From: Porphyridium purpureum | Taxonomy: Eukaryota > Rhodophyta > Bangiophyceae > Porphyridiales > Porphyridiaceae | Assembly: GCA_008690995.1 (NCBI GenBank) | Contig: VRMN01000001.1 | Coordinates: 4,464,001 to 4,528,000, forward strand | Length of the DNA: 64,000 bases | Reading direction: 5' to 3' | In this document: one piece after another, positions 48,188-58,447 of the stretch | Numbering within the stretch: the stretch's first letter is position 1 | How the letters are laid out: each line of letters starts with the position of its first letter | The notes under the pieces: model-generated | The model's input: the letters and a program-made list of their open reading frames with translations, nothing else | Told to the model about the DNA's origin: nothing | Database searches by the model: none | Program-made: the position numbers and the translations under genes

Positions 48188-49647
48188 CTTGTCCTCCCTG
48201 ATGTCTAGCTTTAGTCTTTCTCTGCCCAAAAGTTCCCGTGTACACAGCCTGGACAAATCGTCGTCTCAGCGTCGTCGACCTTGAGCTCAGACGGCCCTTG
48301 TCCGGTGCGCACGGGGGCGCGTGTCTTATACCGTGCCTGGCGTGCCTTTCGCTTGTGCCAGCGAAGGCCCGCGTTACGGCATGACTCTGCCACAGCTGTT
48401 GCTGCAGGGCGGCGGATTTTAACGCCGATCCCTGACACGCATGCATTCCCACACACGCGACCGTGCGAGAAACCCTTGATTTCTATCCAATGATCTTAAC
48501 GCGTCAAGCCTTTGCATGTGCCCCGTTCTCACGGAGAAAATCCTGGCCCGCGAGTCCGCCGCTTTCTTCGGGGGCGTGAATCTATGTTTTCGGGATTCTA
48601 CGTTTTCGCGGCGCATCGGATTTGCCTGCGAGGGGCTTCGTTCGCGCGACTGCGGCCATTTTTGGACGTGGCAACGTGGCAGCAGCAGACTCTGTCTCAA
48701 GGGAGCGCCAAGCGGGGCACGCTAAAATTATACTATGCGCTCGCTTGCATCTCGGTCATTGAAATGCGTTCCGCGGAGCGGCTTTGCTGGTCTGGCACTC
48801 GTCGCGCATGGGCGCCTACGCTTGCCTTCGGAAGATTTGTATGCACGCCCGGACCAGGTGCACGGTACAAGATCGTGCGCGCACGCCGCTTGCGGCGGCA
48901 AGAGACCGATGATCACACTGGCCGCTCCGGTCTGGAGATCTTGAAGGCATCGGCCCGCGCTCGTTTGGGCTGAAAGGCATGTTTTCATGACCACTTCACG
49001 TAATTTTTTTCTGATGCAATTGGCCTCGTACAGAGGGGCACGGACCGAGCAGTGCGCCAGCCAGGCGGTGGTGGCGGTCATTCCCGGGTGCACCAGCTGG
49101 TAAGCATGGCCCGGGCAAGCCTTTTCGTCTGTTGCAGACACAGTGCTTGGTCGCTTCTCCAAGGAAGGCTTGGTCATGGCGGACGGGAATGGCCAGGACG
49201 ACAGAAGAGTTTTGCAGAGAGTCCCATCTGTAAGACCCCTCGAACACCAGTCAAGAACTCGCGCTGAGGCGGCCGCTGACATCGCATTGTTGCGAAGTCC
49301 GTTCTGGTCGCAAGCTCTACGCTCGCGCTCAAGCATTTTGACTTGAAGCTTTATGGCCCGCTTGGCCCGTGGTGTCGTACTCGGATCCGAGGGCGAAGCG
49401 CGAAGACCTGTTTGAAATGGTTCTATAAAAAACCTGCACAACCCATCCGCGAATATGCACTGCGTTCTCGACGAGCTCTCTCGAGCCGTCTTGACCGCCA
49501 AATCGAATGAGAAGCCATAATGCCGCTCCCAGTTTCAGAAATCAAACGAGGTGTGCTGGCATTTGTTGCATCGTGCCGGTAATTTTGTTTCTTGAGCGCC
49601 TGGGTGAGGCATCATGTCGTGCGCGAAGAGCATCTTTACATTTCATT
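48188..49647. other. 1.46-kb spacer between bZIP copies 1 and 2
   Basis: No gene I can support. A minus-strand frame of 257 codons at 48728-49501 starts at TTG and does not align convincingly to the bZIPs. Its flanks serve the neighbouring bZIP copies. Confidence 0.45.
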
Positions 49648-50262
49648 CTAGATTACAAAGTTCCGGGAAGCTTGCGCCTCGTTCAGCGCCTGCGTCAGTC
49701 CATGATTCTGGCTTACCAAGACCACATTTTGTCGTTTTACGGCGTCACATTTCTGCTGTAGCTGCTCGGTTGAGCGCGCCAAGGCGTGTAGCTGATCTTG
49801 AAGCACGTCAATGGTCTCTATGCGCTTTGCGCGCGAGCGCTTGGCGCTCTCACGATTCCTCAGCTTTCGCTTCATCAACATAATGGCACGATCTTCAGGC
49901 GACATGCGCCGCGCAACACTCGCCGTACATCCACTCAGATCCCTCAGCGACTTCACGTCCACCAGAACGTTGTACCCTTCACTTGTCACCTGAACAGCGT
50001 CCTGACCGCTCGAGAAGGTAGAATTAGAAGTCTGTTCTGAACTCGGCGAAGTCTTCTCCACACGCTGGAATTCTCCTTCAAAGACTCGTTTGCCGCTGGC
50101 TTGCTTTGAAGGCTCCAAGTGCGCAAGCGATGGAACAATGCCGTTCCGTGGGTCTGTGTCCGACTGATCCATGGACCCAAAAAGTGATGGGATTTCAAAA
50201 CTTGGTAGATCCGACAGCATAAAGTATGTGCCAGAATCCAGTTCGTCGACGAAAGCCTCCAT
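49648..50262 (-). CDS. bZIP transcription factor, copy 2 (204 aa)
   Basis: The start is the ATG at 50262 (MEAFVDELDSGTYFML); the upstream frame begins GTG. N-terminal motif: LSDLPSFEIPSLFG. The conserved block before the basic region reads LVDVKSLRDLSGCTASVARR then MSPEDRAIMLMKRKLRNRES, followed by AKRSRAKRIETIDVLQDQL. The zipper has regular hydrophobics (LARSTEQLQQKCDAV, NVVLVSQNHGL). No other domain is present, so it is probably a small nuclear regulator that dimerises. It sits in the same orientation as all copies. Confidence 0.93.
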   Translation of the reverse strand: MEAFVDELDSGTYFMLSDLPSFEIPSLFGSMDQSDTDPRNGIVPSLAHLEPSKQASGKRVFEGEFQRVEKTSPSSEQTSNSTFSSGQDAVQVTSEGYNVLVDVKSLRDLSGCTASVARRMSPEDRAIMLMKRKLRNRESAKRSRAKRIETIDVLQDQLHALARSTEQLQQKCDAVKRQNVVLVSQNHGLTQALNEAQASRNFVI

Positions 50263-51166
50263 TTGATCCGCCCTTTGCCTCGTGCCAATTTCTCCACGTC
50301 TATCCTGCTCACGCCCGTCCAGTCTTATTCGAATCACTCTGTCAGCTCGTTCACAAGTGCTTCTTTAGTCCTACCCTTCGCCTTCTCGCCTCCCCGTTGC
50401 GCAGCGGTCCTTTTTATACTCTCAGCGGCTCATGCCTTCAAAGCAATCGAGGCCCCAATGAGCGCGCACTACCGCTGGTAAAGATGCGGCGGCTTGTTTT
50501 CAAGCTAATGCATGCGCCATGCCCCATGCTTTTCACTTCCGCCTTTCACGGTCTAATCGCCTTTCAAATTTGTCGACTCTTGTATCGAAACTCCGCACAC
50601 TTATGCTGGAGTCAGTTTTCTTCACTGTTTTCTTCTCATGATATCATTTAGAAACGCAACAGATTTCTTTCAGTTGCAAGTACCGAGAGGCGGAAGATAT
50701 TTTTGGGAAAGGCGATACACATCGTGCATGATGCGCAAGGGACGTCTGTTGTAAAAGGCACGTGCATACGTACACGAAATCCCCGCAAGCCCCAGTGTGG
50801 TGAGCCTAAGGTGCCGAGGTTTCTCTACTTTCTTCAACGATACGACGACAGAATATCCGATGACATTGCACAAGCGTGTTTTGAACGCTGCCGGGAGCGG
50901 CGGGTGCGTTGCTAGATACGTAGAAAGGCATGACGGGTTGATGAATACCGAGGAAGGGCACTGAAGGTGTGTTGAAAATGGATTGGTACGAGGGTGCTGT
51001 TGCATCATGTGCGACAAGTGCAAGGCGCATTACGCTTCCAGGGTCTCTCCTTTGGGGTCGTCGATCCTTATCGTCAGACCTCACAATTGAGCCACCGGCT
51101 ATGCTCCCATCCCCAGGAGCTTTCCGCTTATTCCATTCGATGTGCAATATTACCGTACGATATTTA
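50263..51166. other. Spacer between bZIP copies 2 and 3
   Basis: 5' flank of copy 2 and 3' flank of copy 3. I see no gene or repeat. Confidence 0.5.
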
Positions 51167-51793
51167 TTAGACGACAAAGTTATGCGACGCGCGCGCAGTG
51201 GCAAGCGCATTCGTCAGTCCGACATTTTGCCGGCGCAGCTCTGTATTCTTTAGTACCACGGCCTCGCACCTTTGCCTCAGTTCCTCAGCCTCCCGTGACA
51301 TTCTTCTTACCTGATCTTGAAGGACGTCGACAGTCTGCATACGCTTGGCGCGCGAGCGCTTAGCACTCTCACGATTCCTAAGCTTGCGCTTCATCAGCAT
51401 AACGGCGCGATCTTCGGGCGACATGCGCCGCGCAACACTCGCCGTGCATCCACTCAAGTCCTCCAGAGCCCTCGGGTCCACTTTGATGTGTTGGCCGTTG
51501 ATCGACATCTGCAGGTTGCTCGTGCGCGTCGGCGAGTCGTCCGTACGAACAGACTTACCTGAGTTGTGTGATATTTCCGAGCTCGTCACCCCGCTTGCAA
51601 AGCTGCTGCAGTGGTCCTGGTTTTCGGCTGGGACAGAAGTGAGCGAGCCATCCTCGCAATCGACGTGCTGCGCGACCGGTTCGGAGGCGCGCACGTGCTC
51701 AGGAAATAGAAGGTCGTCAAAGCTCGGCAGTGTCGGCAGCGCCAACATATCCCCTGAGTTCATATCGTCCATAAACACGTCCATGGGGTCCAT
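51167..51793 (-). CDS. bZIP transcription factor, copy 3 (208 aa)
   Basis: Starts at the ATG at 51793 (MDPMDVFMDDMNSGD). N-terminal motif LPTLPSFDDLLFPE. The conserved block reads INGQHIKVDPRALEDLSGCT then ASVARRMSPEDRAVMLMKRK, and the basic region is NRESAKRSRAKRMQTVD. It is the closest relative of copy 4, including the zipper (VRRMSREAEELRQRCEAV) and the 3' flank. The stop reads TAATAAA, so the poly(A)-type signal overlaps it. Tandem placement and similarity point to a recent duplication. Confidence 0.94.
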   Translation of the reverse strand: MDPMDVFMDDMNSGDMLALPTLPSFDDLLFPEHVRASEPVAQHVDCEDGSLTSVPAENQDHCSSFASGVTSSEISHNSGKSVRTDDSPTRTSNLQMSINGQHIKVDPRALEDLSGCTASVARRMSPEDRAVMLMKRKLRNRESAKRSRAKRMQTVDVLQDQVRRMSREAEELRQRCEAVVLKNTELRRQNVGLTNALATARASHNFVV

Positions 51794-52820
51794 CGTTCCT
51801 CAAATCAGTATGTCCACGTTGATCACCCCACGACTCGGCTTGTGAAGCAAGTGCGCCCTGTTCTTCTCTACCGTGTTCGACCTTTTACTCTCTTCTCCCC
51901 TTCTTCTCTTGCCTAGGCACCTCTCTCCCGCACTTCCAAACAAGTGCATGTTCCCCAGTCGCATTTTATAGGCACGCATTTGCTGCCCTTCCAGATGTCC
52001 ATGCGCGCACCGGAGAGCGCTTCGCGCAACGTTCCGTCGCAGCAGCGGAAACGACGAGAGGCTGTTTGCTTGACGCTTCGGCGTGCGACGATCTGATTGG
52101 CCAGCGCGCCGTGTCGACCGCTTCCCACTCCCTGACAAACGTGCGGCGGATCAGGCCGGATCGCTTCCGATTCGCTCCACGTACGACGCGTCCGAAATTC
52201 TCGCCAGAAAACGCGCACGCTTGTGGCCGTTAAAGCGGTCACGTGTGGCCGCTGGCTGGAGGTCATCGGCAGAGAGCAGGTGCACTAGTAGAAATTGAGT
52301 ATTTCAGAAGATCATGTTTCAGTACTCGGTAGAAAATTCTGCGGCACTGCCAAATGCTCACTGCGGCTCAGTATGGGCACGAGTGGCTCGGTACCCACGT
52401 TCCGGTGCCCCCTAGCGGCCGCGCCTTGTTCCCCGCCGGGCCGTTTACTCGTCCCGGCACCCGTCCACGTCTACACCACCAAATGCTTCTGCGTCAGAAC
52501 AGGCCAGCAACCTCGTCAGCCGCCGGTCAGTCATCCTCCGTACGTGCCGGTAACCACGCCGAAGCAGCGAGACATGCACTCAGTCCTTCAATAAGCCGGC
52601 ACGAATATGTAGTACAATGGGAGTTGAATTCGCTAATCTACGTACTACGACGATTCGGCCAGGCTTCCCGGGTGGTCGTTGAAACGCTGTATTCGATCCA
52701 CCGCGGAGCAGAAGGCACTGCGTCCGAAAGCAACACTCGACATACCCTTCCCTCGTCTGCATTTTCCATTGACGACTCTTTTCGATGCAACAAGTTCATT
52801 TACACAGGATCTGAAGCAAT
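51794..52820. other. Spacer between bZIP copy 3 and the decayed copy
   Basis: 5' flank of copy 3. A minus-strand CCAAT box (GATTGGCC, 52095-52102) lies about 300 bp upstream of the copy 3 start, as does a similar box before copy 4. No other gene is seen. Confidence 0.5.
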
Positions 52821-53165
52821 TAAATTCTGCGCAGTGTGCACGAGCGCCGGCGCTTTCGGCAGTCCACTACTTTGCTATACCAACTGGGCATTTTGTCGCA
52901 CGACGAGCTCGCACAGTTGCCGCAGTTTCTCTGCAGCACGCGGCACGGGGGTCCATTTGATTCTGGAGCGTGTGGATCGCCTGCTCGCATTTTTCGCTTG
53001 GGCGCTTGTCTGTCTAAAGATTGCGTTGCTTGTGCTTCATCTGCGTGACAGTACGGTACTCAGAAGACATGCGATGTATGGCTTGGGCAGGCACGCTCCG
53101 AGGACATCGAGCTCCTTGCGCTCCACCATGATCGGGATTCCTTTGATCGACACCGATTGACTGTC
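52821..53165 (-). pseudogene. Decayed bZIP copy
   Basis: Read on the minus strand, fragments in three frames align in order with the active copies: SVSIKGIPIMVERKELDVLG (before the basic region, from 53165), then RMSSEYRTVTQMKHKQRN (basic region, about 53070-53017), and RAAEKLRQLCELVVRQNAQL (zipper, about 52940-52880). In-frame stops interrupt the basic region and the zipper, and the frame shifts twice. It is a host gene relic of the same array, closest to copy 5 in the zipper. Its N-terminal part may extend toward 53527 but is not recognisable. Confidence 0.8.
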
Positions 53166-54429
53166 TTCTACCATTGAGGAGAAAACGGCACCCACGAGCG
53201 TGCTGAGCCTGAACTTCAAATTCGCTAGCTCACGAGCCATGCTGTCGAGCATGGTCCTAAGGGATATCCAATCAGAACTCGGTGTACCGATGCTGCGCTT
53301 GCCTCTGTGTTGCACCAGGGTCGCACGGTATGCCAGCAAATCATTGTCTGGTGAGCCCCGTTCTTTGTGACCGACTCCCAAGCGTCTGAGGGCTCTGCGA
53401 CGAACGGATCATCTAGGACTAGCATCGTCTTCTGCGCGAAAACTGCACGCGGGCGTTGCTCTTCAATGAAAGCTCCTCCTCGATCCATGAAATCTATCTT
53501 GACTCTACACTGTCGCTCTTCATCCAAACGATCGTCTCCACCTCCACTGGTCCTGCCGGCTGATCGGGTCTAGATCAGAGTGCGTCCTGTCCTTTCCCGT
53601 CAATGTGTTTATCAAACTCTGTTGCCTGCTTGTGTCCACCTGTTCCTGCCATGGCGGAGCTATCGGCGCAGCACTTTATCATGGACGCAGTCAGAACGAC
53701 CCCTCAGGCTTGATCCCTGCCAATGCGCCTTCTGGATGGCTGCGCGGTTTGCGAATGACGCACCTGGTTTCAGCTCTTGCGGGTCTCATCGGTGAATGAA
53801 AGTGCGTTGGCAATCCGTGCCTCTGCCGTCCGGCATTCACGGCGTTCCTTTCGTTCGCTCAGCGCTTTCGAAGACCAGCCGGAACATCTACCTGCGTAAA
53901 CGTTCGATCGATCCCGCCGTTTCGCTGCTCGGTGCCCCGCATCATTTCGGATTCACATGGCATGCTGAGTTCTCGCACACCCAACCTCACCAAACACAGA
54001 CGCGACAGGACGACGCTCGCTCGTCATTCTTAGTGCGTCGAGCCGGCGCCGGGTCGCGTAGGGACTCGCTGAGCCGCTAGAGCGCGGTCGTCTGTTGGTT
54101 CGCGCGTGGGACACAGCGGCTCCTTGCCCTTTCGCTCGCCTCGCACGGTGGCCAAGCACGCCGTGAGGGGCAACCGGCGCCAACTCGTGGCGTCTGCTCA
54201 CTGGCGCAACGTGCAGAAGCAACGTACTTGTCTGTGTGTGTGCGCGTGGGTGTAGGTGGGTGAGCATCGGCACCGGTAGTTTTGCAAGCTGCTATCAGGC
54301 CGGTTTCTCTTCTTCCCGATCTGTGTCACTGCCAAGCTGGGCGCCAGAAGTGGGCGGCCGGTGTTACTCCCATTTCCAAATGTTTTCGGCTCATTCAATT
54401 CGATGTGCAATATTACCGTACGACATTTA
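53166..54429. other. Spacer upstream of the decayed bZIP copy
   Basis: About 1.3 kb with no supportable gene. A 100-codon minus frame at 53225-53527 could be the remains of the relic's N-terminus; this is weak. Confidence 0.4.
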
Positions 54430-55056
54430 TTAGACTACAAAGTTATGCGACTCATGTGCAGTGGCAAGCGCATTCGTCAGCCCGACATTTTGCCGGCGCA
54501 GCTCTGCGTTCTGTAGAGCCACCGCCTCGCACCTTTGCCTCAATTCTTCAGCTTCCCGTGACATTCTTCTTACCTGATCCTGAAGGACGTCGACCGTCTG
54601 CATACGCTTGGCGCGCGAGCGCTTGGCACTCTCGCGATTCCTAAGCTTGCGCTTCATCAGCATAACGGCGCGATCCTCGGGCGACATGCGCCGCGCGGCA
54701 CTCGCCGTGCATCCACTCAGGTCCTCCAGAGCCTTCGGATCTACCTTGATGTGTTGACCGTTGACCGACACCTGCAGATTACTCGCGGGCGGCGACGAGT
54801 CGTCCGAATGAATCGAATCCTTGGATGTGTTTGAAATTTCCGAGCTTGTCACCCCGCTAGCAAAGCTTCTGCAGTGGTCCTGATCCTTAACTAAAGTAGA
54901 AGCGAGCGAGCCATCCTCGCAATCGACGTGCTGCACGACCGGTTCGGACTCGCGCGCGGGCTCAGGAAATAGAAAGTCATCAAAGCTTGGCAGTGTAGGC
55001 AGTCCCAACATGTCGCCCGAATTCCATTCGTTCGAGGCAAAGTTCATTGCATCCAT
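54430..55056 (-). CDS. bZIP transcription factor, copy 4 (208 aa)
   Basis: Starts at the ATG at 55056 (MDAMNFASNEWNSGDM). N-terminal motif LPTLPSFDDFLFPEP, the conserved block VNGQHIKVDPKALEDLSGCT then ASAARRMSPEDRAVMLMKRK, basic region NRESAKRSRAKRMQTVD and a zipper nearly identical to copy 3. It shares with copy 3 its length (208 residues), its ending (HNFVV), a TAATAAA stop and a similar 3' flank. Differences concentrate in residues 60-110. A GATTGGCT box on the flank lies about 260 bp upstream. Confidence 0.94.
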   Translation of the reverse strand: MDAMNFASNEWNSGDMLGLPTLPSFDDFLFPEPARESEPVVQHVDCEDGSLASTLVKDQDHCRSFASGVTSSEISNTSKDSIHSDDSSPPASNLQVSVNGQHIKVDPKALEDLSGCTASAARRMSPEDRAVMLMKRKLRNRESAKRSRAKRMQTVDVLQDQVRRMSREAEELRQRCEAVALQNAELRRQNVGLTNALATAHESHNFVV

Positions 55057-55861
55057 ATTTTCAGCTTTCAGACTCTTGCCAGTTTCGGTCCACTTGACTC
55101 TGCTGCTCCTTCTCCTTTCACACCTTCAATCCCACTAACAGCCGCCACTGGTTGCCGCTTCGCACTCCGTCTTATACACAGTTCGTCGGCGCCGACACCA
55201 GCACATGTTCGTCCCACCCGGGCAAACCGTTGGTCGAGCGTGCCGTACGGACCCGCCCCGGGACGAGCCAGTGCGACCCCTGCCGATTGCGTGTTGAGCG
55301 CACGAACAGCCGCTTTGATTGGCTGTGCCGCACGCGCGAGACGCAGGCGTCCAGCCGCGGTTCTATTAATCACCCACGTAGAAAAGTAGAAAAAAAGACA
55401 ACAAAATTGGCGACGATGAAAGCGGCCACAAAGCACGATCTCGTCGAACATCGGACCGTGCCGCTGCGCGCTCGTATTCGGCGTGCGGTGGCTGGCGTAT
55501 TCGGTGGCACGCAGGGCAGCGGGGCGCGACGCAATCCACCGCGAAGGCCGCATGTCCTTCGCAAGATGCTGCGCTGGGCGCGTGTCGCTTCTCAGCGACA
55601 TTCTATTCTTAGCCTTGCCAAATTTGTCGTCAGGTGCCCCTTCGCCCCTTCGCATCTTCGCATGCCGGAAGGGCTATATACTGCTCGCTTTCACTCACTG
55701 CCTCACCGCACGGCTACATATCACGACGGTCGACAGCGCGACGGTTCGCGCAAATTCGTGATGGTTGTTGCCGGTTTGTATTTGAAGGATTTTTACGAGT
55801 ACATTGTTTACGAATCATCCACGCGAACAAAAGACTGAATCGCGGTCAGTCAGACGCCTTT
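55057..55861. other. Spacer between bZIP copies 4 and 5
   Basis: 5' flank of copy 4 with a CCAAT-type box (TTTGATTGGCTG, near 55315). I see no gene. Confidence 0.5.
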
Positions 55862-56485
55862 TCACATAGCCAGTGGTTGCGACCCATGCGCCACGGCGAG
55901 CGCCTCACCTAGCGACTGATTCTGCTGCACCAGCTCCATGTTTTGACGCACTACAAGGTCACACTTTCGCCTCAGCTCTTCTGTCGCACGAGACATGACG
56001 TGCAGCTGCTCTTCCAGAACGTCTATCGTTTGAAGACGCTTGACACGTGAGCGCTTCGCACTTTCACGGTTCCTGAGCTTGCGCTTCATCAGCATGATCG
56101 CGCGGTCCTCCGGTGACATGCGCCTCGCGACGCTGGCCGTACACCCGCTCAGGTCTTCGAGCACCTTTGGATCCACCTTGACTCGCTTGCCATTGATGGA
56201 TACCTGCAAGTTGTCTGTGTGCGTGGACCAGTCCCCGGACTCTGCTGAAACGGCGGAGCCTTGCGAACAGTTCGGGCTCGTCACTTTACTTCCAGAGCGG
56301 CTGCTCATCTCCTGCTCTGGGAACGCTCGAGACACATTTGCGCCGCAGTCCTCATCACATTCTGCTGGAATCCCAGCCTGGGTATCTACACCGTGCGCCG
56401 GAAAAAGATCAAGCACTTCAAGGCTCGCCAAAGTCGGCAGCGAAGCGCCAACCTCGGTGTCGCTTGTGTTCAGAATCCCGTCCAT
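55862..56485 (-). CDS. bZIP transcription factor, copy 5 (207 aa)
   Basis: Starts at the ATG at 56485 (MDGILNTSDTEVGAS). The N-terminal motif is LPTLASLEVLDLFPAH. The conserved block is INGKRVKVDPKVLEDLSGCT then ASVARRMSPEDRAIMLMKRK, with basic region NRESAKRSRVKRLQTID. The zipper (LEEQLHVMSRATEELRRKC, then NMELVQQNQSLGEAL) resembles the decayed copy's. It is the rightmost member; the block before the basic region is again far more conserved than the rest. Confidence 0.94.
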   Translation of the reverse strand: MDGILNTSDTEVGASLPTLASLEVLDLFPAHGVDTQAGIPAECDEDCGANVSRAFPEQEMSSRSGSKVTSPNCSQGSAVSAESGDWSTHTDNLQVSINGKRVKVDPKVLEDLSGCTASVARRMSPEDRAIMLMKRKLRNRESAKRSRVKRLQTIDVLEEQLHVMSRATEELRRKCDLVVRQNMELVQQNQSLGEALAVAHGSQPLAM

Positions 56486-56812
56486 TCCAACCGCTGCGTT
56501 TGAGTTCGCTTGTCGAGACTCGGCAAACGTTTTTCATCGTTCTTGCCTGCCACTCCTGCTCGGCGAGCGAAACGTCGTACCACTTTCACGTATTTATACC
56601 GTCATGAAGACTCAAAATGGCGGAACCGGTGGATGAAATAAAATTCTGGTACCGTTCCGGCTTCGAATCGGCGCGAGCTCCAATTGGATTCTCGCGCGGG
56701 ATTCGTCGTGTCCAAGAAATTTCTACGCCTCTCCACAACGGAGGCAAAATAAACTGGTCCTCCTGTACTCACGTTCTGAAACAAAAAAACATTCTACGCA
56801 GAATTTCGGTGT
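56486..56812. other. Gap between bZIP copy 5 and the lectin gene
   Basis: 5' flank of copy 5 and 3' flank of the lectin gene, both minus strand. No gene is seen. Confidence 0.5.
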
Positions 56813-58327
56813 CTAAAAGGGGATCCCGCCGGCTTTGCGTGACGCTCCTGGTAACGAGAACAGGAGCCCTTGCTGGGTTCGCTTGTAATAGAGCAACAGC
56901 AAAGCCAGGCAGCATTGCGTGAGAGTTACAAAAACCACGATGGGGGCGCGGCCGATCGTGCGCGATGACTCATGCTTCTCGGTCGTCAGGCGGAGATGCG
57001 TGACGGTGCCGTGCAAATCGCTGTTCGCCGCTTGCAGCGAGCGCATGAGTTCCTTGACCTCGCCCATGCGCATGTGGAGCGCCTCAAACTCGTCCTGCAG
57101 CTCGTCGTGGATACTACCCACATCATGCATGACCCCGTCCACCGTCCGACCAAGCCTGCTCACTGTGCGAAGCGACTTGGATCCGGCCGAAGTTTCCATG
57201 AAGATCGAGCTAAGCATTTTGCGAAGATTGTTGACCCGATCCAGCGTGTCACCCGTGAGCCCCAACGCCAGCATATCCAGGTCAACCTCAACCTCTTTCT
57301 CCATCTTGTTGATCGTCTCGGACAGCTCATCCAACTCCTCCTCCGAGACGCGAGCTCCTCCCAGGCCGCCGCCTTGTACATCATCCTCCTCAATCACGTC
57401 CTTGTACGCCCGTTCCGCGTCCAAATTCTCCTGCGATGCGACCCTGTTCGGTTTCTCCGCGGGGGCGAGCACTTTCATGTTCTTATCAGTGCGCTGATTG
57501 ATGCTGAGCTTCGACACCACGTGCTCGGCACTAAATGTGCCCGTGGAGGCAGACACGGCAAACACACCTCCATCGCCTTCAAAGAAGGGTAAGTCAAAAT
57601 TATCGATCGTAAAGCAATCCTTCCATGCGTAAAAATGCCCCACCGAAAACGCAACCTTCAAGGTTCCTTTCTTGTACTGTATGAAGACACGGGTTGGCAA
57701 ATCCAGACGCACTCTGTCAATTTCGCACCCGGGTGCTAGCTCGACGCCGTGTCCATCGGAAGCGTCATCCCACTCCACAGTACCGTCGTTCAACCATGCA
57801 AAAACGTAGGGATGCTTGTGGCGCTGCGAATTCGAGTACGTGTCGATAATGACGCCCAGACCGGTAAACTTCTCATTGATGCCATACACCGGCCCCACGA
57901 ACGGCGTGTCCTTGAGGAACCAGAACGCCAATCCGTCAGCACGTGGAGACCCATCCGCGACGGTCTTGCGTATCTCTACATCGATGATTGCGTCAAACTC
58001 GAGAGAGCTCGCCTGCCACACACCCGTGATCAAGCCGCGGTTTGATTTGCGATCCGCTGTCAACACGACCACGTCCCTTACATCCCCGCGCACATCCTGC
58101 TTGGACACGGTCGCGCTCCCGTGCAAATTAAAGTGCTTAATCGGGCTGCTGATTCCGTCGGGTTCAAATGGGTGCTGAAAGGTCCTGCGGACATCGCCGT
58201 CGGTCATCACCGGGAAAATCGTCTTGCGCCCGCCGGCGAGAACGACCGTCGCGTGCCTCTGCACCAGCAGCACGCACAGCACCATCAGCACAGCGCTCGC
58301 GCGCAGCGCTTCCCGCCGTCTCTCCAT
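56813..58327 (-). CDS. L-type lectin cargo receptor, ERGIC-53/VIP36 family (504 aa)
   Basis: A signal peptide (about residues 9-31) precedes the lectin domain, which has HPFEPDGISSPIKHFNLHGS, DGLAFWFLKDTPFVGPVYG and GLGVIIDTYSNSQR; the Asp and Asn in the last are the calcium/sugar-binding positions. Coiled coil with KMEKEVEVDLDML and a VGSIHDELQDEF-type stretch follows at about 340-460, then one membrane span near 467-488 and a short tail with KRTQQGLLF ending in GGIPF. Such receptors carry glycoproteins from ER to Golgi. The tail lacks the classic KKFF retrieval motif of ERGIC-53. It is divergent from the nibrin-like gene across 303 bp. Confidence 0.92.
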   Translation of the reverse strand: MERRREALRASAVLMVLCVLLVQRHATVVLAGGRKTIFPVMTDGDVRRTFQHPFEPDGISSPIKHFNLHGSATVSKQDVRGDVRDVVVLTADRKSNRGLITGVWQASSLEFDAIIDVEIRKTVADGSPRADGLAFWFLKDTPFVGPVYGINEKFTGLGVIIDTYSNSQRHKHPYVFAWLNDGTVEWDDASDGHGVELAPGCEIDRVRLDLPTRVFIQYKKGTLKVAFSVGHFYAWKDCFTIDNFDLPFFEGDGGVFAVSASTGTFSAEHVVSKLSINQRTDKNMKVLAPAEKPNRVASQENLDAERAYKDVIEEDDVQGGGLGGARVSEEELDELSETINKMEKEVEVDLDMLALGLTGDTLDRVNNLRKMLSSIFMETSAGSKSLRTVSRLGRTVDGVMHDVGSIHDELQDEFEALHMRMGEVKELMRSLQAANSDLHGTVTHLRLTTEKHESSRTIGRAPIVVFVTLTQCCLALLLLYYKRTQQGLLFSLPGASRKAGGIPF

Positions 58328-58447
58328 CTTCCGCCCCGCCCCTTCGCCACTTGGGCCGCACCGCCAGCCGCCTGTCCTTCCTCGCTCTTAGCACAGTCCC
58401 CCATGGTAACATGTGCGCTGCTGCGCTTGCCACGTTGATTGATCACG

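Noticed and set aside
48728-49501. 257-codon minus-strand frame between bZIP copies
   Set aside because: Starts at TTG and has no domain or clear alignment to the bZIPs; a further relic is possible but not shown.
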